Below, one piece after another: positions 42,776 to 54,342 of a DNA stretch of 64,000 bases. Origin of the DNA: Bremia lactucae (Eukaryota > Oomycota > Peronosporomycetes > Peronosporales > Peronosporaceae). Every line of letters begins with the position of its first letter. Positions within the stretch are counted from its first letter, which is position 1. The stretch is from contig NC_090615.1 in assembly GCF_004359215.1 (NCBI RefSeq), positions 1,573,051 to 1,637,050 on the forward strand, given 5' to 3'. Position numbers and translations under genes: made by a program. The notes beneath the pieces are model-generated. The model saw only the letters and a program-made list of their open reading frames with translations. It was not told the DNA's origin and did not search any database.

Positions 42776-43369
42776 ATTTTTCTACAGCTAAAAATTATTG
42801 TATTCGAGATTAGGGGAGAACGTTCATAAGCGAAAATACGTAAACTTAAAAGGAAAAATTATGTCGTCAAGTTGATATAAAATATGTTTTTTTTTCGCTT
42901 ACGTTCAAACTACATTCGCGAAACTGTTTTCGATGTGGAAGTATTTAAATTATGGACAACGTGCAGGTTCTCAGATGCAGAAATTTCGAAGCATTCATCA
43001 AATCTTAAATTTCCGTAATTGTTCTATTTACAATTGTTAATAAAAATTGACTGTCGCTACATTCTTTTTCTATGTACGTATGAGTCAAAATACTGTGCCC
43101 AAGTATAAACGATAAATATTACCTTCGTTTCTCAATAAATTTTTGCTGGCATCAATGGCATAGCTCGTGAAGCTACGGGTAAAGGTGTTTTTTTTTAATT
43201 TCAACTAAACACACACTAAAATTGCCCCAAAGCGATTGACCGTCAAAGTCTTCAATTATAAAGTAGTTTATGACCGTAACTATAGAATTTTGCTTGAAGC
43301 GCGTCTAAAAACTCCTGAACGTCAATCACAAAATTCCTAATTCCTGCTCGTTTAACGACACATATGCTC
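42776..43369. other. AT-rich intergenic region
   Basis: About 590 bp separate two minus-strand genes. It contains the downstream region of the hydrolase gene and the promoter of the unrecognised gene. No RNA gene or repeat is seen. Confidence 0.5.
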
Positions 43370-45689
43370 TTACCGCAACCGAATGTAATTCTGTAAGCGC
43401 TCGCACGTCTCATCAATTGCTGTTTGAGCTTCTGGGACCAGGTCACCGTAGATAAGGAAGCCGTGCGAAAGCCCTGGATAAATCTTTAGCGTCGATGGCA
43501 CCTTCAAAAATGAGAGGCGTGTGTAAAAGTCGACACTGTCGTCCAATAGTGGATCCAGGTCACCAACCACAAGCGAAGTCGGTGGAAATTTTTCCAGTAA
43601 GGAGTCTTCCGCAAGTCCAGGTGATACGCACGGGTCGTGAATATTGTGTTTATACTGATTTGAATGTCCGTGTGAAGGGTAGTACAAAGTGAGTGCTAAC
43701 TCAAGGATGCCACGAGGTAGCACGGGGTCATTCTGGTGAAGAAATCGGGATGGCGACGGAGACAAGTGCAAATTTAACGCTGGGAACATAAACACATTTC
43801 CACTTGGGAGGTCGATGCCGTCTTGAATGCAGCGAATGCAAACAGCAGCTCCCATGTTTGCGCCTGCATAATGACAAGCAACTTAGTCAAAGACGTCGGC
43901 AATCAACATACATGCTATCCAAATTCGTACCCGCACTTTCGCCAAAGAGTGCAATTTTGCTTGGAGAGAACCCCAATCCATCGTTAAGTAGCCACTTGTA
44001 AATGGTAAAGCACTGGTTCATTGAATGTGGATAGTGCGTTTCTGGTGCAAGGCCGTAGTCTTGGAGGACAAGAGTTTGTAACAGTTAGTCATAATGATGA
44101 ATTTGCAAAAAAATGTGCAGCTTACCAACATATACAATAACTGCGCCCAGCACGCAGGCCCAATTTTTCAAGTTCTTTATGTCTTTGGCAATAAATCGCC
44201 CGAAGAAACCGCCACCGTGAATGTACAGAATGACAGGACGCGTTGACGGTAGACCACATGCAACCATTCGACTGGTTAATGGTGTAGATGCATCCGTCCA
44301 AGTTCCAGCCTTAACAGAATTCACCGGTCGAGCACTGAATAGATAAATACCGATATCAGAAGCGTTGTCGCGCTTCGTATGAGAACTCGATCCATCTGTT
44401 GCCACATACTGCTTCTCAAACACAGGAAGCTTGGGACACTGAAAGTTTGTCATTAGTCGGACAAGTCGAGACTCACCGAAAACCTGCCAGCCCATGCGGA
44501 TAACGTCTACATCGGGATGATCGATAAGCGTTCGAGTCGTGTATCGAGCTGCTTTAGCATTGCGGATCGCGTAGTACGGGATCGACAGTAGAAGCAGGGG
44601 TGGACCCAGAATCCTTAGCAGTTGCTTATTCTGCTGCCCTATAATTGAGTGAGCAAAAGCACTTGAAGCAGTAAGAACATTTGTTCCAATCTTAAATGCG
44701 GTGAACCCCCACGGTTCGGAAGACCAGTCATAGTATTCAGCAGGTAGAGGCACTCTCTCTACCAACAACGTTGTAGCATTTTTCAGGTCGTCATCTATAT
44801 CAGCCTCAGTTGGGTTATCAATCAGCAATCGGTGGTCCGATGCATTGCTGATTGGTCTTGCGCGCTGTAGGACATGTTGGCACAGCAAAAATAGTCGTAA
44901 GGCCATAAGTACCCGAGCATGATGAACTTTGATGCGTCGCAAGGTAGAAAAACGATACATGGCTCGCTTGTAGTAATCGGTCGCCACGAGGACTACGAGT
45001 CCCCATTTGATCATTTGCTGCGTAGGCATCACTTGTAAAACAAACTGCTTGAACGACGAGCGAATGCGAAATTTCTTGCATAGGAACACGAAAACCAATG
45101 AGAGCACTATGGACGTCCTGGACCAGCGATTTTCGCGCTCGGGATTGTATCCAGATTGGAGTTCTTCAAGCACGTGTTTTGTCTCTTCGAGCGACTTTGT
45201 GGCATGCCGCAAAAGTGATGCCACGCCTCCAGACAAGATTGTGTATCTTTCATCCGTAGGGATTAATGGTATAATATCTTTTAAGGCCGTTTTTGTACGA
45301 AAGTCCACCGGCGGACGACTGGCATAAGTTTTTGAAGCCACAACGATCTCTTCCTTTATAAAAGTGTAAAGAACGCGTTCAAACGATGCCACTGTCAACG
45401 ATAGGTGCTGCAGCTCTCGTCCCACGCGGCCATATGCATACTCGCGTATGATACGACGCAAGACCTGAATACACGACAAAACGGCGGTGCTCGTGCCCAA
45501 TAGTGTCTCATAGCCTCGAATTCGCAACTCGCCCTCCTCGGTCGTTTCTTGCACATTAACACGAATACAGTGATCGATGAAGCCCATAAGCTGCACAGAG
45601 CTTTGGCTGCGCACGCTGTCACGGAACGGTCCCGAGCTGTTCATGACGGACAAGACGGAAAACCGATCGATATTTGAGATATGAGCCAA
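43370..45689 (-). CDS. Hormone-sensitive-lipase-like alpha/beta hydrolase
   Basis: Three exons: 44126-45689, 43931-44059, 43370-43863. About 480 residues precede the catalytic part. This long helical N-terminus, with hydrophobic stretches (SIVLSLVFVFLCKK, ILGPPLLLLSIPYYAI), is consistent with a hormone-sensitive-lipase N-terminal domain and membrane contact. The catalytic half has the oxyanion motif YIHGGGFFGRF, YVDYGLAPETHYPH across the first splice, the nucleophile elbow LFGESAGANMGAAV across the second, the acid in VVGDLDPLLDDSVDF and the His in YPGLSHGFLIYGD. All three triad residues are present, so it should be active on acylglycerols or esters. The substrate is not predictable here. Confidence 0.87.
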
Positions 45690-46559
45690 TCAGATAGTCG
45701 GCGACTTCAACTTGCTGTTGTGCACGCTTCTCGCCAAAAAGAATTAGTAAATTGGTGTGAAATCTGCATCTGGTGCATGTACAACCAGGAACTGGACATC
45801 AGAATAATAATGCAGCATCGCTGTCGAAACATTAGCCACTGAGGAAGTTTTGAGGCCACAACTTAGCAAGAGTTTTGACTATGCCTAACTCGTCCCAATG
45901 CCTCGAAATCGATAAAGAACGAGTCGTTTTAAAGAACCTGGAGCACTAATAAGAAATGTGTTCGAGTAAAGCGAGCATGTAGCGATAAGTGGCGTGGTTG
46001 CGCCGCGAACTGAAAGAGAAGAATCGTAACGCAACTTATCGCTTTCAAGCTGATATTGCATGATCTCTCATTGATGACAGCAAGCGTTATAAATTGCACT
46101 ATAATCCTGGCAATACCGATACAGAAGTAGGAGGCAGACAATTGACGCAATTGTGAAGAAAATCAATCGCTAAGATCTCATTGCTTCTTTTTCAAGTCGG
46201 CCAATGTACTCGAAGCGTACGAAAACTAATGAGCTGGTCAAGTTAGAGAGACCTCGCGCAAGCTTCTTATAAATATTGCGAACAGACGAGCACAGAAACA
46301 AACACGATACCTACTTCAACGTGGGCACGAAACACATTCATTGGAAAAAAAAACAAGTTTTTGAGTTTTGGGCACAGCGCAAAGAGCAAAATGTACAATT
46401 GATAGGCTGCTCAAATTTCTCGACAATGTTAGCACAATTTTTAAAGGTGACGCAAAGTACAATGTCGCCTGTCGCATTTTCGACATCAATTTAAAGATTT
46501 TTCGCTGGCAAAACTTCTCTAAAAAAAATCCTTGCTACAACGTAAAGTTTAACGAGGAA
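45690..46559. other. Intergenic, nothing recognised
   Basis: Upstream region of the hydrolase gene. A 98-codon plus frame (46368-46664) runs into LTR-like sequence and has no recognisable domain. It is probably decayed element sequence. Confidence 0.45.
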
Positions 46560-46720
46560 CCTTTTGTTCGTACTGATAACAGTACTAGTCAACCTGAACT
46601 TATTCCAGAGAAGGTGGAATGCCCCCACTACTTCACGTACACGACATGCAGAGGAATTTCTTAAGTAGCTAAGAAGACTTAGCTACTAATGGTAGATTCT
46701 AAGACTTTTTAGAAACCCCG
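46560..46720 (-). mobile_element. LTR fragment, element A type
   Basis: It resembles the reverse complement of 3665-3760 (GTACTGATAACAGTACTAGTC, AAGGTGG, CTACTTCACGTACA). It is truncated on both sides. Confidence 0.5.
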
Positions 46721-46722
46721 GT

Positions 46723-46785
46723 TGTAACGGTATTGCTAATGTTACACAGTCCCCATTAAGTGCATTTGGTACTTAATGGGATGGT
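46723..46785 (+). mobile_element. LTR fragment, family 3
   Basis: TGTAACGGTATTGC...AATGTTACACAGTCCCC...TTAATGGGATGGT matches the first part of the LTR at 698. It stops exactly where the duplicated SND1 block begins (46786). Confidence 0.7.
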
Positions 46786-46927
46786 GACAAATTTAGTGTG
46801 TCACATATGTCAAAGTTTTAAAAGAAAAAAATCTGTCATCACCGACCCTCTTCAAGCCGATGAACAACACTACGTGGCAACTATTAAAAAGATCTGCAGC
46901 TCCCCATCAAGTCTTCATCCACGCACT

Positions 46928-49688
46928 ATGGCATCGGGCACCGCTACTGTCAAAGCTGTCCTATCGGGCGACACACTCGTGCTGATGGGCTCAGGCGCCA
47001 ATACCTCCCCAAGTTGTGTTAACGCTGTCGTCGCTACAGGCCCCGCGCTTGGCACGGTCTCCCGAGCAAAGCAACGAGCCGTATGCTTGGGCAAGCCGTG
47101 AGCACCTTCGAAAGCTATGCGTAGGAAAAGTAGTGCACTTCAAAGTGGAATACCGCGTCCCGTCCATTAATCGCGACTTTGGTTCCGTGTGGCTTCCACC
47201 CAATGCACGTGGCATTAAAGAAAGTTTGTGTGTTATCCAAGCGCGTACGGGTTTCGCACGAGTCAAGACGCTTGAGCAATCACGAGATGGCGTCTGTGTG
47301 GACCATGAAAAAATGTTACAGCAAGAGCAAGTAGCTATGAACGAAAAGAAGGGAATGTATGCAGATGCCAACAGCGAGTCGAACGCTACAGTCCAATGGC
47401 AAGGCGCGGACACAGCGGCACTACTCGAAGAGCACAAGGGCAAATTAGTCCCTGCTATTGTCGAGGCCGTGCGGGACGGCGCTTCGCTCCGTGTTATCCT
47501 CAAACCCACGCTGCAACTTATAAACTTTGGGTTGTCCGGGGTGCAATGTCCGAGACTTAATCCCCCTTTGAATACTGCAGATGCCCAAGAGAAGACGTCG
47601 ACTCCAAGTGGACCCGCACCCTATGCACAGGAAGCAAAACACTTTACAGAGGTGCGACTACTACATCGTGACGTGGAGCTCAAATTCGAGGGTGTTGACA
47701 AATTTGGCAACTTGTTTGGAAGTGTCGTGCATCCATCTGGTCGTAATATTAGCGTCGAATTGCTTCAAAATGGCCTTGGACGCATGGCTGATTGGAGTTC
47801 GGCGTTCACGAGTGCGTCCGTACGCGCTACGATGCGCAACGCTGAAAAGGAGGCGAAGCAGCAAAAGGTGCGTGTCTGGAGAGAGTACGAAGCTCCTGTG
47901 TTGCAGTCACCCAAGCACGTGAAAGGCGTGGTCGTCGAAGTGATTAGTGGGGACTGTCTTGTCGTGTACGTGCCGGATACTGCGCTTTTAGCTGCACAGG
48001 AAAAACGAATTTACTTGAGCTCATTACGAGCGCCGCGTCTTGGCAATGCACGTCGAAATGAACCGAATGCACCGTATGCAAATGAAGCGAAAGAGTATTT
48101 ACGCCATCGTGCTATTGCCAAGACGGTGCATATCGAAGTTGAGTATGAAAAACCGAGTCCGGCGGGCCAAGGAGACGTCATGACGTTTGGATCCGTGTTT
48201 CTTGAGCCAACAGCCAACGCAGTGAAGAAGAATCCAGAGGCCAAGGGTGTCAATTTAGCAATGGATATTGTAGCTGCTGGATTGGCTGAGGTAGTCCGTC
48301 ATCGACCTGAGGAGGAAAAGAGTGAATACTATGACGACCTCGTAACAGCGGAGACGAAAGCGCAGACGCAAAAGAAGCATTTGCATTCGAACAAGGAACC
48401 ACCAGCTACGGAGCGCCGAGTGACCGATTTGTGTTTTGATGCGACGAAAGCCAAACAATTCCTACCGTTTCTTAAGCGAGAGCAATCAATTCGCGCTGTC
48501 GTGGAGCATGTGTACTCGGCTACACGCGTCAAGCTTTATGTTTCCAAAGAAAATTGCCTTATTAATTTTGTAGTTGCTGGCATTAAGTGTCCCCAGCCTG
48601 CTCGTCACGGAGCTCAGGGAGTGATTTTGCAGCCTGCTGAGCCGCTTGGGGAGGAGGCTAAACTATTTACTAAGCGTAACGTCATGCAGCGAGAAGTTAT
48701 GGTTGAGATCGAAGACATGGACCGTGGTGGAAATGCCTTTGGTCCTTTATTTGTGGTCCCCAGTAGCGGGGGTAAGCCTGTGCGTGATGATCAACACAAT
48801 TACGGCGTGCGTTTGCTTGACGAAGGACTTGCTTGGGTCGATTCTTTCAGCGTCGAGCGTACTGCCCTTGGCAATGTGCTTCAGCGTGCCGAAGAGCGTG
48901 CCAAGTCACAGAAAAAAAAATACTGGGCTACTTACGAGGCTCAAGCCAAGGCCCAGGCTGCTCAGCCCATTAAAGTAAAGACAAAGGACGAAATAATTCC
49001 GCGCGTCAAGCTGTCAGAAATTGTCAATGGGACGCACTTTTACTTTCAAAACGTTGGAGACCGCAACTGTGCCGCTGTGGAAGAAAAAATGAAAATCTTA
49101 ACTCGAACACACGGTCTAAGCGGGAAGACTTTCGAGGTGCGTCGCAACGCTGTGTGTGCTGCCTTGTTTGATGACGGCAACGGCTCTACCTGGAATCGCG
49201 CTAAAGTAGAGCATGTGGCTTCCGATGGCTCTGCACGCGTTCGCTTTCTTGATTACGGCAACCAAGCAACAGTGACAGCGAATTGTCTCCGTCCGCTTGA
49301 TGCTGATGCGCTTCAGTATCCTCCCCAGGCGAAAGAAGCAGTATTTGCTTGGATCAAGCCGCTTGCTGCGACCGAAGAGTTTGGATCTGATGCTGCCATT
49401 CGCTTAGGTGAAGTTGCGTGGGGCAAGATACTATCATGCCGTATACACGGCAATGATGACCATGGTCGTATGCAGGTATCGCTCTACTTGCCTGATGGTA
49501 AAAGTGTTGCCGGCAATTTGGTCGAAGCTGGTCTTCTGCGCACCGACCGCAAGGCGCTTCGCTCGGTTTTGTCCTTCCAAAAGCCTCTTGTCGAAGGAAT
49601 TCTAACTGCTCAAGAAGTAGCCAAAAAGCAGCGCCGTTGCCTCTGGCAGTACGGTGATATTGAGTCCGACGACGAGCAAGATCTTTAA
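46928..49688 (+). pseudogene. SND1: Tudor-SN / SND1, frameshifted copy
   Basis: The ATG at 46928 matches the start of the intact copy. Near 47005 the sequence lacks a net 5 bases relative to copy 2 (AATACCTCCCCAAGTTGTG against AATGGACCTCCTCAAGAAC plus TTGTG), so the start frame ends early (stop at 47101). The rest of the protein is open from 47016 to 49688. Outside this lesion all SN and Tudor domains are intact, with about seven amino-acid differences from copy 2. The lesion removes the start from the frame, so this copy is either a young pseudogene, an allele, or a sequencing error. Confidence 0.85.
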
Positions 49689-49813
49689 TGTGCTCTTTCG
49701 TGTAATTAAACAACAACATTCAATTATTCACTTGAATAATCACCGTAAAACAATATAGAGACTCGTTCAACAAAAACACTGTTAACATGACTTGAACGAG
49801 CTACCATTGGTAA

Positions 49814-50232
49814 TCACTCTAATGCTGGCATATCGTCGAATTCTTCAGCCTCTGCTTTTAATTTTTCTAGCTTTTCCAGCTTTTTGTTTTTCGCCTGGAG
49901 ACGATCAAACATCTTTTCTTTGTAAAGTTTCTTTTCATCTTTTTTATACTTGGCTGCATACTGGCCCAGCAGAGCCTGCGCATGAAATGCTCAGCACCTA
50001 ACAAGCATTGTGAACAACTAGGCCGTGCACATACCTGACTTCGCTTAAGGTCAGCCAGCGCATGCCCCATCGTCCGGTCATTAGAATCGCCGCTAAGGTC
50101 CATCGCCTTATGCAGACTCTTTTTGGCCTCATTTGCAAACTCGTACCCCTTGTCAACAATCCAAAATTCGCCCTGAATCTCTTTCTCAAGCTCAGCCTTG
50201 AGCTTTTCTGTGAACACAAGGCCTCGACGGAA
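49814..50232 (-). pseudogene. FKBP-TPR gene, truncated duplicate (last two exons)
   Basis: It corresponds to the last two exons of the complete gene at 53934-55762: RGLVFTEKLKAELEKEIQGE to the C-terminal lysine-rich helix. It is cut at the unresolved base 50233. Only the 3' end is represented. Confidence 0.85.
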
Positions 50233-50233
50233 N
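50233..50233. other. Unresolved base at duplication joint
   Basis: A single n lies exactly where the truncated FKBP copy meets inverted LTR sequence. It is probably a contig join. Confidence 0.85.
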
Positions 50234-50747
50234 AGCACACACCCTAGCACAGCGAGGAAGCGGTTTGCACCTGCTTCTCTTGCGTGCAGTGAGGTAGTTG
50301 TGGTGGGCGCGCAAGCGACCTCACCCAACACACTAAGAACTCTGGTGAAGTGACGTCACGGGAGCGGTAATCCGTCTCCTCGTGCGCACTTATCAAGTAG
50401 GAAGTAGTTTTCAGACTGATTTATATTTAATCGTATTAAATATAAATACCTATTTTACCAATTAAAATGTCATCTCTATAGATAACACTTAATATGAATT
50501 GCGATCGTATCTTTCTAGATACCTCGCGTAACGGATGACGCTAGCCGTCATCACGGATGACGCTGGGCGTTATCCCTCCTAATGTGAATGCACCCATGTG
50601 CATCACATACACAAGGATCGGTCACAAATGTGCACCACACCCGAGTGCTGGGTCTAATTACTTTAATTTAGTAATTGACCATCCCATTAAGTACACCAAG
50701 TGTACTTAACGGGGACTGTATAACATTAGGGCAACTAGCCCGTTACA
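50234..50747 (-). mobile_element. LTR, family 3, inverted and truncated
   Basis: The reverse complement matches 698 to about 1170, starting TGTAACGGGC at 50747. Its 3' end is cut at the N. Confidence 0.8.
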
Positions 50748-50748
50748 G

Positions 50749-50788
50749 CTAGGGTGTGTGCTTAAATAGAGCGTCGTGCCCGCCTACA
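50749..50788 (+). mobile_element. 3' tail of a family 3 LTR
   Basis: CTAGGGTGTGTGCTT...CGTGCCCGCCTACA corresponds to the last 40 or so bases of the LTR at 698-1201, on the plus strand. With the inverted LTR beside it, it forms a fold-back arrangement: GCTAGGGTGTGTGCT occurs here and inverted at 50234-50248. Confidence 0.65.
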
Positions 50789-50888
50789 CTTTAGACGGTA
50801 AATCCTAATTAATTCTAACTATCCCAATATTACACATCTAGTATCGCACATAAATGAGTAAGATCTGTACCGCGTAACAGTACTTAAG

Positions 50889-53800
50889 ACAAATTTAGTG
50901 TGTCACATATGTCAAAGTTTTAAAAGAAAAAATATCTGTCATCACCGACACCCCTCTTCAAGCCGATAAACAACACTACGTGGCAACTATTAAAAAGATC
51001 TGCAGCTCCCCATCAAGTCTTCATCCACGCACTATGGCATCGGGCACCGCTACTGTCAAGGCTGTCCTATCGGGCGACACACTCGTGCTGATGGGCTCGG
51101 GCGCCAATGGACCTCCTCAAGAACTTGTGTTAACGCTGTCGTCGCTACAGGCCCCGCGCTTGGCACGGTCTCCCGAGCAAAGCAACGAGCCGTATGCTTG
51201 GGCAAGCCGTGAGCACCTTCGAAAGCTATGCATAGGAAAAGTAGTGCACTTCAAAGTGGAATACCGCGTCCCGTCCATTAATCGCGACTTTGGTTCCGTG
51301 TGGCTTCCACCCAATGCACGTGGCATTAAAGAAAATTTATGTGTTATCCAAGCGCGTACGGGTTTCGCACGGGTCAAGACACTTGAGCAATCACGAGATG
51401 GCGTCTGTGTAGACCATGAAAAAATGTTGCAACAAGAGCAAGTAGCTATGAACGAAAAGAAGGGATTGTATGCAGATGCCAACAGCGAGTCGAACGCCAC
51501 AGTCCAATGGCAAGGCGCGGACACAGCGGCACTACTCGAAGAGCACAAGGGCAAATTAGTCCCTGCTATTGTCGAGGCCGTGCGGGACGGCGCTTCGCTC
51601 CGTGTTATCCTCAAACCCACGCTGCAACTTATAAACTTTGGGTTGTCCGGGGTGCAATGTCCGAGACTTAATCCCCCTTTGAATACTGCAGATGCCCAAG
51701 AGAAGACGTCGACTCCAAGTGGACCCGCACCCTATGCACAGGAAGCAAAACACTTTACAGAGGTGCGACTACTACATCGTGACGTGGAGCTCAAATTCGA
51801 GGGTGTTGACAAATTTGGCAACTTGTTTGGAAGTGTCGTGCATCCATCTGGTCGTAATATTAGCGTCGAATTGCTTCAAAATGGCCTTGGACGCATGGCT
51901 GATTGGAGTTCGGCGTTCACGAGTGCGTCCGTACGCGCTACGATGCGCAACGCTGAAAAGGAGGCGAAGCAGCAAAAGGTGCGTGTCTGGAGAGAGTACG
52001 AAGCTCCTGTGTTGCAGTCACCCAAGCACGTGAAAGGCGTGGTCGTCGAAGTGATTAGTGGGGACTGTCTTGTCGTGTACGTGCCGGATACTGCGCTTTT
52101 AGCTGCACAGGAAAAACGAATTTACTTGAGCTCATTACGAGCGCCGCGTCTTGGCAATGCACGTCGAAATGAACCGAATGCACCGTATGCAAATGAAGCG
52201 AAAGAGTATTTACGCCATCGTGCTATTGCCAAGACGGTGCATATCGAAGTCGAGTATGAAAAACCGAGTCCGACGGGCCAAGGAGACGTCATGACGTTTG
52301 GTTCCGTGTTTCTTGAGCCAACAGCCAACGCAGTGAAGAAGAATCCAGAGGCCAAGGGTGTCAATTTAGCAATGGATATTGTAGCTGCTGGATTGGCTGA
52401 GGTAGTCCGTCATCGACCTGAGGAGGAAAAGAGTGAATACTATGACGACCTCGTAACAGCGGAAACGAAAGCGCATACGCAAAAGAAAAATTTGCATTCG
52501 AACAAGGAACCACCAGCTACGGAGCGCCGAGTGACTGATTTGTGTTTTGATGCGACGAAAGCCAAACAATTCCTACCGTTTCTTAAGCGAGAGCAATCAA
52601 TTCGCGCTGTCGTGGAGCATGTGTACTCGGCTACACGCGTCAAGCTTTATGTTTCCAAAGAAAATTGCCTTATTAATTTTGTAGTTGCTGGCATTAAGTG
52701 TCCCCAGCCTGCTCGTCACGGAGCTCAGGGAGTGATTTTGCAGCCTGCTGAGCCACTTGGGGAGGAGGCTAAACTATTTACTAAGCGTAACGTCATGCAG
52801 CGAGAAGTTATGGTTGAGATCGAAGACATGGACCGTGGTGGAAATGCCTTTGGTCCTCTATTTGTGGTCCCCAGTAGCGGGGGTAAGCCTGTGCGTGATG
52901 ACCAACACAATTACGGCGTGCGTTTGCTTGACGAAGGACTTGCTTGGGTCGATTCTTTCAGCGTCGAGCGTACTGCCCTTGGCAATGTGCTTCAGCGTGC
53001 CGAAGAGCGTGCCAAGTCACAGAAAAAAAAATACTGGGCTACTTACGAGGCTCAAGCCAAGGCCCAGGCTGCTCAGCCCATTAAAGTAAAGACAAAGGAC
53101 GAAATAATTCCGCGCGTCAAGCTGTCAGAAATTGTCAATGGGACGCACTTTTACTTTCAAAACGTTGGAGACCGCAACTGTGCCGCTGTGGAAGAAAAAA
53201 TGAAAATCTTTACTCGAACACACGGTCTAAGCGGGAAGACTTTCGAGGTGCGTCGCAACGCTGTGTGTGCTGCCTTGTTTGATGACGGCAACGGCTCTAC
53301 CTGGAATCGCGCTAAAGTAGAGCATGTGGCTTCCGATGGCTCTGCACGCGTTCGCTTTCTTGATTACGGCAACCAAGCAACAGTGACAGCGAATTGTCTC
53401 CGTCCGCTTGATGCTGATGCGCTTCAGTATCCTCCCCAGGCGAAAGAAGCAGTATTTGCTTGGATCAAGCCGCTTGCTGCGACCGAAGAGTTTGGATCTG
53501 ATGCTGCCATTCGCTTAGGTGAAGTTGCGTGGGGCAAGATACTATCATGCCGTATACACGGCAATGATGACCATGGTCGTATGCAGGTATCGCTCTACTT
53601 GCCTGATGGTAAAAGTGTTGCCGGCAATTTGGTCGAAGCTGGTCTTCTGCGCACCGACCGCAAGGCGCTTCGCTCGGTTTTGTCCTTCCAAAAGCCTCTT
53701 GTCGAAGGAATTCTAACTGCTCAAGAAGTAGCCAAGAAGCAGCGCCGTTGCCTCTGGCAGTACGGTGATATTGAGTCCGACGACGAGCAAGATCTTTAAT

Positions 53801-54342
53801 GTGCTGTCTCGTGTAATTAAACAACAACATTCAATTATTCACTTGAATAATCACCATGAAACAATATAGAGACTCGTTCAAAAAAACACTGTTAACATGA
53901 CTTGAACGAGCTACCATTGGTTATCACTCTAATGCAGGCATATCGTCGAATTCTTCAGCCTCTGCTTTTAATTTTTCCAGCTTTTCCAGCTTTTTGTTTT
54001 TCGCCTGGAGACGATCAAACATCTTTTCTTTGTAAAGTTTCTTTTCATCTTTTTTATACTTGGCTGCATACTGGCCCAGCAGAGCCTGCGTATGAAATGC
54101 TCAGTACCTTACAAGCATTGTGAACAACTAGGCCGTGCACATACCTGACTTCGCTTAAGGTCAGCCAGCGCATGCCCCATCGTCCGGTCATTAGAATCGC
54201 CGCTAAGGTCCATCGCCTTATGCAGACTCTTTTTGGCCTCATTTGCAAACTCGTACCCCTTGTCAACAATCCAAAATTCGCCCTGAATCTCTTTCTCAAG
54301 CTCAGCCTTGAGCTTTTCTGTGAACACAAGGCCTCGACGGAA
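50889..54342. repeat. SND1-FKBP segmental duplication, copy 2
   Basis: Complete counterpart of 46786-50232. Here the FKBP gene continues past the end of the block to its true start, so copy 2 is the one with normal context on the right. Confidence 0.9.
51034..53799 (+). CDS. SND1: Tudor staphylococcal nuclease protein (Tudor-SN / SND1)
   Basis: Single exon, 921 residues from the ATG at 51034 (MASGTATVKAVLSGDTLVLM). The frame extends upstream to 50980 without an ATG. Four staphylococcal nuclease-like domains follow (starts at about residues 4, 180, 320 and 510; conserved SSLQAPRLAR, SLRAPRLGN and YANEAKEYLR pieces), then a Tudor domain (FDDGNGSTWNRAKVEHVASD; VRFLDYGNQATVTANCLRPL) and a split fifth SN domain to DIESDDEQDL. 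Length and order match the family (about 900 residues). Tudor-SN binds structured RNA and methylated-arginine partners and acts in RNA decay, splicing and stress granules. Convergent with the FKBP gene, about 130 bp between stops. Confidence 0.95.
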   Translation: MASGTATVKAVLSGDTLVLMGSGANGPPQELVLTLSSLQAPRLARSPEQSNEPYAWASREHLRKLCIGKVVHFKVEYRVPSINRDFGSVWLPPNARGIKENLCVIQARTGFARVKTLEQSRDGVCVDHEKMLQQEQVAMNEKKGLYADANSESNATVQWQGADTAALLEEHKGKLVPAIVEAVRDGASLRVILKPTLQLINFGLSGVQCPRLNPPLNTADAQEKTSTPSGPAPYAQEAKHFTEVRLLHRDVELKFEGVDKFGNLFGSVVHPSGRNISVELLQNGLGRMADWSSAFTSASVRATMRNAEKEAKQQKVRVWREYEAPVLQSPKHVKGVVVEVISGDCLVVYVPDTALLAAQEKRIYLSSLRAPRLGNARRNEPNAPYANEAKEYLRHRAIAKTVHIEVEYEKPSPTGQGDVMTFGSVFLEPTANAVKKNPEAKGVNLAMDIVAAGLAEVVRHRPEEEKSEYYDDLVTAETKAHTQKKNLHSNKEPPATERRVTDLCFDATKAKQFLPFLKREQSIRAVVEHVYSATRVKLYVSKENCLINFVVAGIKCPQPARHGAQGVILQPAEPLGEEAKLFTKRNVMQREVMVEIEDMDRGGNAFGPLFVVPSSGGKPVRDDQHNYGVRLLDEGLAWVDSFSVERTALGNVLQRAEERAKSQKKKYWATYEAQAKAQAAQPIKVKTKDEIIPRVKLSEIVNGTHFYFQNVGDRNCAAVEEKMKIFTRTHGLSGKTFEVRRNAVCAALFDDGNGSTWNRAKVEHVASDGSARVRFLDYGNQATVTANCLRPLDADALQYPPQAKEAVFAWIKPLAATEEFGSDAAIRLGEVAWGKILSCRIHGNDDHGRMQVSLYLPDGKSVAGNLVEAGLLRTDRKALRSVLSFQKPLVEGILTAQEVAKKQRRCLWQYGDIESDDEQDL

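Larger units (their letters stand above)
46786..50232. repeat. SND1-FKBP segmental duplication, copy 1
   Basis: About 3.45 kb is repeated at 50889-54342, starting GACAAATTTAGTGTGTCACA in both and ending at CCTCGACGGAA. Copy 1 ends at the unresolved base 50233. The copies differ by scattered substitutions and small indels. Confidence 0.9.

Noticed and set aside
46991..47509. 172-codon minus-strand frame, repeated at 51117-51620
   Set aside because: It is antisense to SND1, present in both copies only because the block is duplicated.
50980..51033. SND1 start at 50980
   Set aside because: That codon is GTG. The ATG at 51034 is followed directly by the first nuclease-like domain.
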